Positions 10,458 to 21,560 of a DNA stretch of 64,000 bases are shown here, piece after piece. Below the pieces are notes generated by a model that saw only the letters and a list, made by a program, of their open reading frames with translations, made no database searches and was not told the origin of the DNA. A program made the position numbers and the translations under genes. Positions within the stretch are counted from its first letter, which is position 1; each line of letters begins with the position of its first letter. The stretch is from Siphonodentalium dalli. Its lineage: Eukaryota > Mollusca > Scaphopoda > Gadilida > Siphonodentaliidae. The DNA is taken from positions 37,916,106 through 37,980,105 of the forward strand of contig CP136063.1 of NCBI GenBank assembly GCA_032622095.1, in the 5' to 3' direction.

Positions 10458-10577
10458 TTCTGTTAACAGCAGCTCCTTCTCAGCCTCCCATTCCCGCTGT
10501 CTTGATTGAATTATATCACGAGCATAAACCAATTTCTGATTATCTACATCTTCTATCGCATCTGGCAAGACTTCTGC
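10458..10577 (-). CDS. Candidate internal exon, coiled-coil protein (40 aa, phase 0-0)
   Basis: On the minus strand an acceptor-like TTATGTTATAG (ending 10578) precedes 120 open bases, exactly 40 codons. These are followed by a donor-like GTTAGT (10457-10452). The translation is highly charged and helical (KLVYARDIIQSRQREWEAEK), as expected for a coiled-coil or stalk segment. A similar phase-0 exon with similar flanking introns lies at 39296-39433 on the same strand. This suggests either two exons of one large gene or two paralogues. The protein family is not recognised. It could also be a chance ORF, but correct phase, splice signals and a paralogue argue against that. Confidence 0.45.
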
Positions 10578-11114
10578 CTATAACATAATGGATATAAGAG
10601 TGTTAAATCGACATGGATAGCAAGCTGAACATGAACAGGCGTGGAGTGGTGGCCGAAAGGCAAACACGTGTGCTAGATATACCTCACTTGTGCTGAAGTT
10701 ATTTGAATTTCCAACATACTTATCAAACATAATTCAGATCCCATAACATCCAGCTGAGATATATGTGTGGGATAATCCAGTATTACCCCACATATTATAT
10801 ACCAATCTATTATATATACCAACTCAGCATCAACTATACTGATTTAACACATTGTATGAACCCCAGATACATGTATGTTGCTATACCATTATGATTATAT
10901 ATAGCGTGTTGGTGATCGGAATATAAGGAAAATATGAGTGCGCATAAAAACAGACTATTAATCCAACCTTGCTGCATCGAGCACAATGGTCAAATGATGA
11001 CCAGAACTAATTAACATAAAATATGCGGAACACATGTTAAACCCATTATATGAGTCATAACACGAGCTATATTAACAACCTTCACGGAGCGATACAAATA
11101 CGAATATATCAGCA
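10578..11114. other. Intron-like flank, paralogous to 39434-39780
   Basis: Shares GAGTGTTAAAT / CAGTGTTAAAT, AAAGGCAAA and ATTCAGATCC.ATAAC.T.CAGCT with the sequence next to the 39.3-kb exon. No coding sequence is seen. Confidence 0.4.
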
Positions 11115-11960
11115 ACGTGAATTTCGTTATTTATTCCTTATGCCTTATTCCCTATTCGCAAAATGACGGAAAGTGTGGCAAATGCCCCCAAATTCGTAAG
11201 TGGCCAGGTGGGCGGAACATTTTGGGCCGAAATTGTTTTGGGTCGAGTTTGTAAAAAGTGGTCCGAAAAAGTGTCGAACCTGTGCTCGGTCAGATTTTTT
11301 CGATCCGAAAATGTTTAGAAAATATTACAAATGACCACGGGAACATACTCACTAAAAATAACAAGAAATTGGGCCGAAACAAATTTGGGTCAAAAGTCGG
11401 AAATGCCTCGAAATTAGGCAAAGTCTAAAAAATGAAGGGAAAATGGCCCCAATGGGTGCAAATTCGCAAGTGGCCAGCTGGGCGGAACAGTTTGGGCCGA
11501 AATGTTTTTGAGTCGAGTTCGTAAAAGTGGTCCGAAAAAGTTTCGAACCTGTGCTCGGTCATATTTTTTTATGGAAAATGTGGTAAATGACCCAAAATTT
11601 GCAAGTGGCCAGTTGGGCAATAAATGTTGTAGGTCGATTTCGTAAAAGTGGTCCGAAAAAGTGTCGAACCTTGTGCTCGGTTCCGAAATTTTTTTGAAAA
11701 TGTAATGTGGCAAATGACCACGGGCACATACTCAGTAAAAAATAACAAAAATTTGGGCATGAAAAAAGGGTCGAAAGTCGAAAATGCCTCGATATTAGGC
11801 AAAGTCTAAAAAATGGAGAGAAAATGGCCCAAATGGGTTCAAATTCTCAAGTGGCCAGCTGGGCGGAATATTTTAGGCTGAAAAAATGTGGGTCGAGTTC
11901 GTAGAAGTTGTCCGAAAAAGTGTCGAACCTATGCTCGGTCCGAAAAAGTTTCCATATTCC
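11115..11960 (-). repeat. Satellite-bearing repeat, copy 2 (minus orientation)
   Basis: Four to five imperfect units containing GCAAGTGGCCAGYTGGGCGG, GGGCCGAAATG, GTCGAGTTCGTAAAAGTGGT, CCGAAAAAGTGTCGAACCTG and TGCTCGGTC. It is bounded at its left by CGTTATTTATTCCTTATGCC, the reverse complement of the end phrase of copies 1 and 3. ORFs 11414-11802 are repeat frames. Confidence 0.8.
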
Positions 11961-12480
11961 TTAATTAGCCTCAATATCACTTTCGGTCAATTTGCCCATC
12001 CCAAATATCCCCTAGAATAAATCCTACCCCGCGCATCACGCCCGGAGGGTACCACCCTGAGGACAGTAAGTAAATTTGATGGCAGGAGTGTGTGGCCCGC
12101 CCTAATGATACTAAATACAAGAAACGCATCAACCCTCACACCAGGGGTACCATCCCATAGCAGGTGAAAATCTGGTTTGGATCTTTTTATTCTTTATTCG
12201 CAAAGTATTATTAAAGTCTGTTTCTGTCAACTTGACAGCATGAGTGGGTGACCCGCACCAAATACCACATAGAACCCTCCACGCCATCAACCTCACCCAC
12301 AATAAACAAACTATTAACTCTAGCCCTCACCCCTTTGGGTAAGAACCATGCAGCCCATAACAAGTTCTGACCAAAGGGCAGCCGGTGTCCTTTGATATGG
12401 CAAAAATAGATTCCGGTAAATAGATACCGGCGTTTGACGTCTTTGCTATCACAAATAACATTGACTGGAATATCGGACAT
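11961..12480 (-). repeat. GC-richer internal part of the satellite-bearing repeat
   Basis: Contains TTTCGGTCAATTTG and GCGCATCACGCCCGGAGGGTACCACCCTG-type phrases, here broken into shorter words. These are the reverse complement of the region at 14940-15240, so the block is the continuation of copy 2. An 89-codon minus-strand ORF (12211-12480, start MSDIPVNVICDSKDVKRRYL) has mixed, protein-like composition but matches nothing I know; a remnant TE ORF is possible. Confidence 0.4.
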
Positions 12481-12488
12481 TGTTCACA

Positions 12489-12589
12489 CACAGGTCCCCA
12501 GAACAAAAATTGACCCCACCCCAATAGTACTTAATTCTATAGGATTAGGTACTATTGGGGTTGGTCAAATTTTGTTCTGGTGACCTGTG
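12489..12589. repeat. Near-perfect palindrome (MITE-like), centre TATA
   Basis: Arms 12489-12540 and 12541-12589 fold back with essentially no loop: CAGGTCCCCAGAAC pairs with GTTCTGGTGACCTG, and CCCCAATAGTACTTAAT pairs with ATTAGGTACTATTGGGG. The same arm sequence recurs split apart at 54080-54123 and 55622-55655, where a transposon has landed in its TATA centre. This identifies a palindromic repeat family with at least two copies in the window. Confidence 0.75.
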
Positions 12590-12885
12590 CGTTCACAGAC
12601 ATGTAACAATTTCGACGACCGATGTCATGTTTGCTGTATGGAAATGTACCTGGTGACTCCGTACCTGACCGAGATTGGGGAATATTTGCGTCGTGACCAG
12701 GGACGTGGCTTGGGGGTCTCGTTTTTGGAAGTTCATAGATTCAGTATTCATTATTCAGCCTTCGGTTCAAATCTGTTAATTCCTTGTTCCCTGTTTCTTA
12801 TTCAACCTCCGATTAAATGTTTTAGTAGGTAGTATTTCTTCAGCCACCGATTCCAAATATTTGCCGGATTGGGCAGGATTTGCAG
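12590..12885. other. No gene recognised
   Basis: Contains an 81-codon plus-strand ORF (12587-12832) rich in phenylalanine, serine and leucine with no recognisable motif. Probably non-coding. Confidence 0.3.
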
Positions 12886-14400
12886 AAAATAGCCCATTAT
12901 GCCCGGCCACAAATGGGCATAATTAGAGGTTTTTTACAACCTCATGCATATATTTTACTGAAGAACTTTTGTGTCTGTATTTGACATGTGTAACAGTTTA
13001 GAACATATTATAACTGTATAAAGAACAAGATATTTATGTTACTGGAAGCTCATATGGGCCTAAATGGCATGTTGCATATAGGACGGTACAATACTTCCTT
13101 ACCGAGACCATTCGGAAAGAACCCGGCATGGACATCTTTAGAAAAACTAAATCTTGAATCATATATTTTCAACAAGATAATAAGTAAAAATAGACTTTAT
13201 ACCAGTTTGGAAACTTCTACAATATTGTAAATAAAACAGAAATTTATGACACAAATACATTAGGTGCTTCCTTGATAAACGTATGAAACATAAACATAAA
13301 GACCTTCGAGAAATGTAAAACTGAAATAAATATATTTTCCTGAAGAAACTAAGACCATTAAGCCTAGAGCATTGTGTGCATGGCAAAAAAGCAAGCAACA
13401 TCTCAAACATTAATGTTACTATATATAGACAATAACAGTCATTAGTACTTCAAGTCAATCAGTGAACTATTTGCATATCTATAAACTCAGATGACTAGAT
13501 CTGTTATTCCCACAACACCTAAAGTATTCAAGTCTGGTATAGTAACTGATTACCATTTAGTGTAACAGTATAGTTGCCCCAGTAAACTAACAAAAGTGGA
13601 ATGAAATAATGCTGAGCTGGTTGACAGACTCTAGGTTGTTGAGACCAATCGTATATGTGCCCTCTTATGGGGTGAATTCGTCCATAAACAACCCAGGGGT
13701 AATTCACCGTAATAAGAATACCAGGGTAGCCCATTATACCCTGTCACAAATTGGTCGTAAGTAGAGTCTGGCATCACAACTAGCCCTAAAGTTTGGGAAG
13801 AATTCGCTCATAGTCACCCTGGGGCAAGTCAAAGACAAAACATAATCCTTGGTAGCCTATTAGCTCCGATCACAAGCATAAGTAAAGTCTGGCGTCAAAA
13901 CGGACCCAAAATTGTTGCTACATATCCGATTGTTGGATAAATATATTATACCTGTGGTCCATTTTGGTCTGAGTTCGTCCATAGCAAATCACTGTCAAAA
14001 AAGTACCGAATTAACCCATAATAACCGGCCACAAATTGGGCGAAAGTAGTCTGACGTCAAAACTGATCCTAACCTGTTGCTAAATTCCTGATTGTCGGTG
14101 ACCTATGCAATTGGAGGTCCTCTTTTGGGGTGAATTCATACATAAACACTTTTGGGGCGAATCACTATGGGAAAGGTACTCGGGTAGCCCATTTTACCCG
14201 GCCAGTAGAGTCTGGAATCCAAACCAACCCTAAAATATTCATGAATTCCCGATTATGAGAGATATGTGCTATTGGTAGCCCCGTTCGTAGTGAATTCGAT
14301 CAGAACCACCATAGGGCCAAATTACTGTCAAAAACATATCCGGCTAGCCCATTATATCCGGCCACAAATTGAGCATAGTAGTCATAAAATGTTGCTTAAC
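12886..14400. repeat. Degenerate tandem array (~160-180 bp units) with AT-rich interruption
   Basis: The phrase GCCCATTATACCCGGCCACAAATTGGGC recurs in decayed form (shown here as consensus words only) near 12893, 13732, 13855, 14011, 14190 and 14348. It is accompanied by GAGTCTGGCRTCAAAAC, CCCGATTGT and GGGGTGAATTCGTCCATAAA. An AT-rich unique stretch (about 12940-13600) separates the first unit from the rest. Not coding. Confidence 0.65.
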
Positions 14401-14939
14401 TCCCGATTGTAGTAAACCAATTGATCATATGACTCAATCATTATTTACGTTGGAAAGTATGTCATAATTCAATTTCATATCAATTACTAGTTCATATCAC
14501 CTTCCGATAATTTGATTGGTTTGTTGACAAATAGTGTGTTCTGATTGGCTGAATGGCAGCCGGGGCCGAGCCGCATCTCTAACTAAATGCAGGTCAAATT
14601 CGTGCGCGTCAATCAACGCGATGCCGAAATTCTAGCAATTATAATCTTGAAATATATAGTTTTGGACATTGTTATACGATAAATTGACTTCCATTTACTA
14701 AATTTAAAAATATAATAGATATTAAAATGGATTACGTTTACCGGTACGTGTATGAATATGAAATAGTTTCAATACATTGACGATTGAAAGCGATATCTGC
14801 GCATAAGAAGCATGTGTTTGACGAAAATGTGGGCCAAGCGGAAAAGTGTGAAAAAATTAAACCTCTAAAACCACAGTATCGTTATTTTTTCAAAAATTAA
14901 AGTTTAGACATTTTTATTGAATTTGTGTCGTTTTTGGAC
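14401..14939. other. No gene recognised
   Basis: AT-rich sequence including short inverted words. No ORF or repeat family could be assigned. Confidence 0.4.
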
Positions 14940-15240
14940 CCACCCATGCCGTCAAATTGGCCGAAATCCTTACGATTTTAGAAAATGGTCCGTACCTCAT
15001 TGTTCAGCTCATCAGGGTGGTACCATCAGTGCGTGATGGGTCGGGGTAGAGTTGTTTCTATGGGGTATTTGGGGCGGGCCACCCATCCATGCCGTCAAAT
15101 TGGCCGAAATCCACATTCGTTCTCGAAAAGGGAACATACGCCATTTTCAGCCGCGGGCGATGGGAAGGGGTAGGGGTGTTTCTATTGATTATATTGAGCC
15201 GCCAACCACCCATGCCGTCAAATTGACCGAAACTTTTTCA
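14940..15240 (+). repeat. GC-richer head of satellite-bearing repeat copy 3
   Basis: Three imperfect units (about 130 bp apart) with CCATGCCGTCAAATTGGCCG followed by AAATCC, and GGGTRGWGTTGTTTCTAT words. The reverse-complement equivalent is at 11961-12240. Confidence 0.6.
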
Positions 15241-16345
15241 AACAAATTTTCGACACAAATTGTTTTGGGCCCAAATTTTTTTAATTTTTTACTTGGTATG
15301 TTCCCGTGGTCATTTGCCACATTTTATAAAAAAAAATTCGGACCGAGTACAGTTTCGACACTTTTCTGACTACTTTTACGAACTCGACCTAAAAAAAATT
15401 CTGCACAAAATGTCTCGCCCAGCTGGCCACTTGCAAACTTTGAGTCATTTTCCATAAATCGGATCGAGCACAGGTTCGACACTTTTTCGGACCACTTTTA
15501 CGAACTTGATCAAAAATAATTCCGGCCCAAAATGTTCCGCCCAGCTGGCCACTTGAGAATTTGCCCCCATTATGCCATTTCCCTTTCATATTTTAGACTT
15601 TGACTAATTTCAAGGCATTTCTGACTTTCGACCCAAATTATTCCGAGGTCATTTGCCACATTTTCGGAAATTTTTCTGACAGAGCACAGGTTCGACACTT
15701 TTTTGGACCACTTTTACGAACTCGACCTAAAAACAATTCAGCCCAAAATTTCTCTCCCAGCTGGCCACTTGCAAATTTTCGGTCATTTGCCACATTTTCC
15801 CCAAAATATCTGACCGATTACAGGTTCGACACTTTTTCGGACCACTTTTACGAACTCGACCCAAACCATTTTCGGCCCAAAATATTCCGCCCAGCTGGCC
15901 ACTTGAGAATTTGCACCCATTGGGGCCATTTTCCCTACATTTTTTAGACTTTGCATAATTTCGAGCCATCTCCGACTTTCGACCAAAATTTATTTTTTAC
16001 TGAATATGTTCCCGTGGTTATTTGCCACATTTTGTAATTTTTTCGGACCGAGCACAGGTTCCACACTTTTTCGGACCACTTTTACGAACTCGACCTAAAC
16101 AAATTTCGGACCAAAATTTCTCGCCCAGCTGGCCACTTGCAAATTTTGGGTCATTTGCCACATTTCCCCCAAAAAAATCTGACCGAGCACATGCGCGACC
16201 CTTTTTCGGAACACTTTTACGAACTCGACCAAAAAAATTTCGGCCTAAAATGTTTCGCCCACCTGGCCACTTACGAATTTGTGGCCATTAGCCACACTTT
16301 CCAATATTTGTGAATATGAATGAGGAATAAGGAATAAGTAACGAC
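15240..16345 (+). repeat. Satellite-bearing repeat, copy 3 (plus orientation)
   Basis: About seven units of ~135-150 bp, each with GACCGAGCACAGGTTCGACA, CTTTTTCGGACCACTTTTAC, GAACTCGACC, CGGCCCAAAAT, CGCCCAGCTGGCCACTTGC and GTCATTTGCCACATTTT. Two higher-order registers are visible, because TTAGACTTTG..TAATTTCGAGGCAT recurs near 15594 and 15945. It ends with GAATAAGGAATAAGTAACGA (about 16323-16342). ORFs in both strands are repeat frames. Confidence 0.85.
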
Positions 16346-16369
16346 AATTACGATTCCGTCCATCCGAGA

Positions 16370-16560
16370 GACAAAAGAAAAGACAATGTGAAGAGTAAAT
16401 TAAAACACAAATTGCTAAACAGATATCACGGAAAGAAAACGATCGACATTCGACAATACAGCCAAAATAGAAGACAAAAGAAAGAACAAAGGAAAGAGTA
16501 AATTAAAAATACAAATTGCTAAACAGATATCACAGAAAGAACGCGATCAACATTCCAGAA
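16370..16560. repeat. ~105-bp direct repeat, two copies
   Basis: AGACAAAAGAAAAGACAATG... at about 16370-16455 and AGACAAAAGAAAGAACAAAG... at about 16473-16560 share AAATTGCTAAACAGATATCAC and GAAAG phrases. It lies between the satellite block and the Gypsy-type element and could be part of the latter's 5' untranslated region. Confidence 0.6.
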
Positions 16561-16846
16561 TGAATAAAGATTAAACTAAAATTGCTAACGACAGAACACA
16601 CCACAGAACAGAAGAAAATACATTAACGTTTAACACAGAAAGCATTTACAGATTACAGAAGACGACCAACAAGAATAAAACACGCACGAAAACACAAAAA
16701 CACACATAGACATTTCACAGAAAACTCAAACTGACACTGTTTCGTTCATTACATACTCACATTGTTCACACAGATATTCATAGTGGAATTTTAGTGATTA
16801 ATCCCATTTTCGTATATTCCTTTGACAGCTCACGCACATTTTCCCA

Positions 16847-17600
16847 TTGAAACCACTTTCTAAATTTTCGTTAAAAAATTCTAGAAATATGTGTTTACAC
16901 CATGATTTACAGTCATACCTAGACAAACATTCACAAAATTCAAATTCCAACACATTATTCAAAACTTTTAAATCGCAGCTAGCCCAATTCAACGAATCGA
17001 TGCAGATCCAAACTCAGGCAGTTCGAGCAACAATATCTTTCAAACTTTCTACAAACGTTTGATGGAAATCCTCTTCATTTCAAAAATTGGATAGCAGAAA
17101 TAGAAAAATGTGCATATATAACAAACGAGACAGATTTCGAAATTATAAATATAGCTTTACAAACTAGCCATGCATCCTTAACAGTATATTTTCAAAGACA
17201 CCTAGAAAATTACACCAAAAATAAAACACAGATAACTTGGAAATTGTTCAACATGATCTTCTTCAAATATTTGGAGAACCATGGCGAACACAAACCGCCT
17301 TCCTAGAATTATCAAACTTAAAACAAGACAATACAGAAAGCATTCAATTTTTTTCTGAAAGAGTACATCGAGTAGCGAATATAACATTTGGACATAAAAA
17401 ATTTACCCAGCTGTCAGAAAACAACTAATTAATGTATACATGAGTGGCAAAGCCGATGAGCAAATTAGATTTGCTCTCATGCGCAAAAATGCGATTCAAT
17501 CGACAACGCTGTCATATATGCCTTAAGAGAGCAACGTGTTCATGAGAGAATTAATTCACAAAATGTACGATTATATCCGAAATGGCTCAATTAATTTAAT
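16847..17600 (+). pseudogene. gag: Gypsy-type gag remnant
   Basis: Gag-like sequence runs through at least three frames. A helical N-terminal part ends at 17062. The next frame contains a capsid-like segment beginning TFDGNPLHFKNWIAEIEKC (near 17055-17110). Another frame (17237-17428) has FGEPWRTQTAFLELSNLKQD and ESIQFFSERVHRVA, typical of retrotransposon capsid N- and C-lobes. The last recognisable part (YMSGKADEQIRFALMRKN) lies at about 17438-17493. No zinc knuckle is visible. Gag would form the particle that packages the element's RNA; this copy is inactive. Confidence 0.65.
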
Positions 17601-17873
17601 TCAAAGTCGGATACATGTAAGGATACTCCTCGACAGTTCCAAATTACTCCAATTATACGCGAAACAACTGAAAATTAGCTCTTAGTAAACTTGACATTTC
17701 CAAAAATTAATTGAAATCTACAATGGGAAGCAAAACACTGATTCCAAAAACAAAATTAAGGTGAAGTCAAACAAACCCAAATAACTTAACAAAACTAATA
17801 CAATGCACGCAAACCAGACATTCCAAAATTCAAGTTAAGTAATTATGCTTACACTGAAGATGTACAGGCAGGA

Positions 17874-18218
17874 ATGAACAGGCAGACTGCATGTTCAACC
17901 ATAATGAAGATTTATAATATTAAAACACGGGCATTAATCGACACGGGAGCCGATATGTCAGTGATTAATAACAAACCAAAACTAAGAAAAACTTACGCAA
18001 CTTTACAATCCTCTGGATACGAAAATTTGAACGTTCATGGGGAAATATCATTATATATCAAATTAGCTGACATTAAATTAACACATAATTGTTATGTCAT
18101 AAAATCGCTTAGCCGTAGTGTATTTTTTGGGCAGATATTTCGTATCAGCAAACAACGTTCGGGTCTATTTCGACCTAAAGACATTCAGATTAAACGGTAC
18201 AATGTTTCAACTGATTAA
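17874..18218 (+). pseudogene. pro: Gypsy-type aspartic protease remnant
   Basis: The frame 17874-18218 contains ALIDTGADMSVI (near 17932-17967), with the catalytic D-T-G triad of retropepsins, followed by a beta-rich stretch of about 80 residues in which the usual hydrophobic-G flap region is blurred. Retropepsins are about 100 residues and act as dimers to cleave the polyprotein. The frame stops at 18218 and continues into decayed linker. It is part of the gag-pol of the same element. Confidence 0.65.
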
Positions 18219-18680
18219 TGATGTATATGTAGCAAGCCTAATCAGACTTGATGCAGCTTGTATTCTAGCCCCACAGACAGCATATTTACCAACGGAAAAG
18301 TCGTTGATGGTATTTCATTCATTCATAGTTATTTCATTCCGAATTGTTCAATGTTAATCAAATTGAAGTTGGATTTTTAGCCGAAAACCCCGTTGTAGAA
18401 GTTTCAGAGACAGTTGTCAAAGCTCATCACGATAAAATTCCAATACTGATTCAAAACAAAACTAATACATTAAACTACAGAAAGGATGTATCTTAGACTA
18501 CGTGACACCAGTTACAACAGAACAAATATTACACATTCATATAAACAAACTACAATTAGGAACGCAGATCTAACTCGGTGACATTAAAGAGCAACACCAT
18601 TTTAAAAATGAAATACAAAACATAATAGCTGATTACAGGGATTTATTCACAATTAAGGAAAGGGGTATATATGTTTATGC

Positions 18681-19380
18681 GTGGATATTGAAGTCTCCGT
18701 AACTACCGGAACCCGCGCACCTGTAATGCGTAAACAATACCCTTGTCCATTAAAGTTACATCCCGCGATGAAAGAGGCAATAAATGACTTAGTGGAAGCA
18801 GGAAATTTGAAAAAGGTCAAGGAAAGTTCATGGCTATTTCCATCGTCATTAATCCTGAAAAAATAAAACTAATGAACACGGAAAACCATTATACAGACTA
18901 TGTACAGACTTTCGTTTACTGAATCAAATTATACAACATATGAAATTTGAAATGCAAAAGCTTCCCGAATTATTCGCGGAAATGCAAAAATCTACAATTT
19001 TTCAACCATAGACATTTCATCTCCATTCTTTTCTATAAAAGTTGAAATCAGATAAACAATTAAAGTTGACAACATCAACATTTATGGGAAATTATTCATA
19101 TGCAAGATGCCCCATGGGATTCAAAATTCATCCGATGATTTATGCATACACAGTGTTTCCAAATCTCAACTTTTAGAGCACTTGAATATCGTATTTGATA
19201 GATTGATTAAGCACGCCATGAAAATTAAACTTTCAAAATTGAATTTCTGCAAGAAAGAAGTTTCATATTTAAGATTTGTTATTGGTAAAGAGTGATACAA
19301 AATTTCGGGAATCCGTGCATTGCCAGTACAGCAATATTTTAAGGAAGTTAGAGCTTTCATATGAACTTGAGGATACTACA
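18681..19380 (+). pseudogene. pol: Gypsy-type reverse transcriptase remnant, active site disrupted
   Basis: The start (18681-18866) holds the RT entry region, AMKEAINDLVEAGNLKKVKES then SWLFPSSLILKK. The next block (about 18890-18970) has LCTDFRLLNQII in another frame. From 19107, MPHGIQNSS runs directly into DDLCIHS. In Ty3/Gypsy RTs some 30-40 residues normally separate the G-(I/L)-x-N motif from the catalytic Y-x-D-D, so an internal deletion has removed them and left SSDD (19128-19139). The thumb-side segment LSKLNFCKKEVSYL follows. Non-functional. Confidence 0.7.
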
Positions 19381-19439
19381 GAGCCCACGTACCGAATATT
19401 TCACAGATTGCATCGCCTTTAACAGATTTAACCAATAAA

Positions 19440-20048
19440 TATGCTCGATTTTCTTGAACGGAAGAGCATCAGAAAGCGTTTGATTTTCTCAAAGAAAGCC
19501 TCACGGAAGTTCCAGATCCCAATAAACCTTACTACCTATTCAATGATAGCTGAAATTCAGCTATTGGCGCTATGGTATGTCAGAAATGTAAACCCAAAAA
19601 TAAATTGTCAGACAATGTTAAAATTTTTAATCCCATCTATTTCATCTCAAAAAAGCTAAATAAAACACAGTTAAAATGGCCGACAACTTTAAAAGAAATG
19701 TACGCAATTTACTACAGTATACGTAAATTAAGTTTTATCTCGAAGCAGCAGAAATTATTGTTAGGTCAGACCATAGACCATATCATTTATTCTCACATCA
19801 ACAAATAAAAAAATCCATTACTTGAACAATAGTCGCTTGAACTGTGCTCGTATAACTTGGAAATAAAATATATAAATAGAAAATTCAATCAAATCGCCGA
19901 CTTACTATCTCGAATGCCATTGCAAAAAGACGCAACTATTTCACAAGTTTCCGATTTATCTGACATAGACGACAACAATAACAATTACGCAGTGGATGTC
20001 ATAAACACTGATAAGATAGACTACCTAGCAAAATTTGCTAAATGGTAA
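19440..20048 (+). pseudogene. pol: Gypsy-type RNase H and tether remnant
   Basis: The segment 19572-19808 contains FNPIYFISKKLNKTQLKWPT and TLKEMYAIYYSIRKL, the typical RNase H part with the conserved glutamate in K-E-x-x-A. The following frame 19857-20048 has INRKFNQIADLLSRMP, matching the N-x-x-A-D-x-L-S-R motif that ends the tether or RNase H domain in Ty3/Gypsy. At least one stop and frameshift lie between them. RNase H degrades the RNA strand during reverse transcription. Confidence 0.65.
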
Positions 20049-20215
20049 CCAGAGTCAACGGATACAAACGTAGATGATCAACCAGTTTGATTACCTAATC
20101 TAGATTTAGTATTAGATCTATCAAGACCCCGAATTTGTTGAAATTATAATCGAACATACCATCTCCATACGTAGATAGAATATACCACTTAAGAGACAGC
20201 ATTCTCTACTTCATA

Positions 20216-20770
20216 TCAAGCCCAGACGACGATCCCACATTTAGATTATTTGTACCTAATAAGCTTCGTAAAGTATTGTTGAAAGAGTACCATAACGACA
20301 CTGGTCAGTTCCAAACTGCCAAAATTTGGACATCTTTAAAACGAAGGTATTATAGAATGAACATGTTAAAGGACATAGATGGGTACTGCAGGAAATGCAG
20401 ATTGTGTAAACTGCGAAATATAAAACGTGAGACAACACCTATTTTTCCCTCAATAAAACGGTCAGTAGAAATCAATATATTTTGATAGTAATATGCATTT
20501 TTCTTGCTATATTGACTGCATCGCAACTCAAAATAAAGAAACAAACACGGTTATACAATATATATGTGATTATATCATACCAAAATATGGTTGTATGACC
20601 AAGATCAGAACGGACCGTGGCGGCGAGTTCTTGAGCAGCAGTATGCAAGAATTATACAACAAATTAAAATTTAATATTCATCACGTCGCAATATCGCCCT
20701 ATAATCCTCGTGCCAAAGGAAAGAACGAGAGAAGCCATTCCGTTTTAACTCAGTCCTATCTAAGTTAATC
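20216..20770 (+). pseudogene. pol: Gypsy-type integrase remnant (zinc module and core)
   Basis: The frame 20276-20485 has the zinc-binding module with YHND, then IDGYCRKCRLCKLR giving C-x2-C; the second histidine appears replaced (D-T-G-Q-F instead of a G-H-type motif). The core continues in a new frame (20493-20768). There the second catalytic aspartate region reads KIRTDRGGEFLSS and the glutamate region reads SPYNPRAKGKNERSHS, i.e. parts of the D,D-35-E triad. The first aspartate region is disrupted by a stop near 20483. Inactive. Confidence 0.7.
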
Positions 20771-20935
20771 AATGATCAAAACCAATATTGGGATTGATTC
20801 TTACCTCAAATTACAACGGCCATAAACTTTCGCCAAAGTTGATGCTACAAAACCAGCACAAATACTTCAGGCTAGTCCATTCACAAACTAAAGCACAGCT
20901 GACAATTGCACAGAAAAATAACCAAAACAGCCACA

Positions 20936-21365
20936 AATAGAGATAGGCAATTTAGTATATTATCGGCCATCTACGAGAAAAGATAAGTTCTCACTTCCGT
21001 GGTATGAAAATTGGACTGTAATTGAAAAAAAACCTAATTCGTTTATAATTAAACATCAGTTAACTAATATACGGAAACGGATATATTTATCAAACATTAA
21101 ACTCGCACATGTCGACTGGAAAGTGCCCAAACCAGATACAAACTACCCACAAGGAAACAATACTTCGTTGTACCCCCATCATTATCAGAATCAAAATCAT
21201 CATATGATCAGTCGAACATGCATCCAATATAAATTTTCAAAAACAAAACGAATTCAGCGCTCAGAACAGGACATTAATGATCAAGGTGACATTCCCATCA
21301 CTGAAATGAAACATATTAAGATCAGCACACAAAATGCGCAATTGTCAAACTTCCACAGAAATTAA
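20936..21365 (+). pseudogene. pol: Integrase C-terminal GPY/F-like module and pol tail
   Basis: Open sequence from about 20936 reads GNLVYYRPSTRKDKFSLPWY then NWTVIEKKPNSF, which fits the GPY/F module following the integrase core in Ty3/Gypsy elements. It continues in frame through 21123-21365 as a polar tail ending at TAA 21363-21365. No chromodomain is visible. This marks the 3' limit of recognisable pol. Confidence 0.55.
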
Positions 21366-21449
21366 CAGTTTTCAAAGCGAAGAAAATTCAAATTATTCAG
21401 TTGCAACTTATATAGACCAGACAATTTCAACACAATTTCAAACAAATAC

Positions 21450-21560
21450 ATGCAAGTGTCCGCGCTGGACCGAAATTTACTTTTGAAAATAATTTGCCAA
21501 ATGAAAATATTTTTTGCCAAATTCTATTATAATTTGCCAAATCATATCTCTGATAGTGTC
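21450..21560. repeat. Dispersed repeat with GCCAAATGAAAAT phrases (pair with 37660-37780)
   Basis: GTGTCCGCGCTGGACCGAAA followed by several (T)TTGCCAAAT words. The copy at 37660-37780 has GTGTTCGCGCTGGACCGAAA followed by TTTAGCCAAATGAAAAT words. The GC-rich head followed by short T-rich reiterations is characteristic and distinct. Function is unknown. Confidence 0.6.

Larger units (their letters stand above)
16840..21365 (+). mobile_element. Decayed Ty3/Gypsy-type retrotransposon (no LTRs seen)
   Basis: Domains appear on one strand in the order gag, aspartic protease, reverse transcriptase, RNase H, integrase (zinc-binding module and catalytic core), GPY/F-like C-terminal module. This order is that of Ty3/Gypsy elements. 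Many frameshifts and stops break every gene. I searched about 1 kb on both sides by eye for a matching long terminal repeat and found none. The left flank is a satellite array and the right flank a dispersed repeat shared with 37.66 kb. It is either truncated or its LTRs are beyond recognition. Confidence 0.8.

Noticed and set aside
15240-16345. Regularly spaced repeats as a CRISPR array
   Set aside because: Units are contiguous ~140-bp satellite repeats without unique spacers, in a eukaryotic context.
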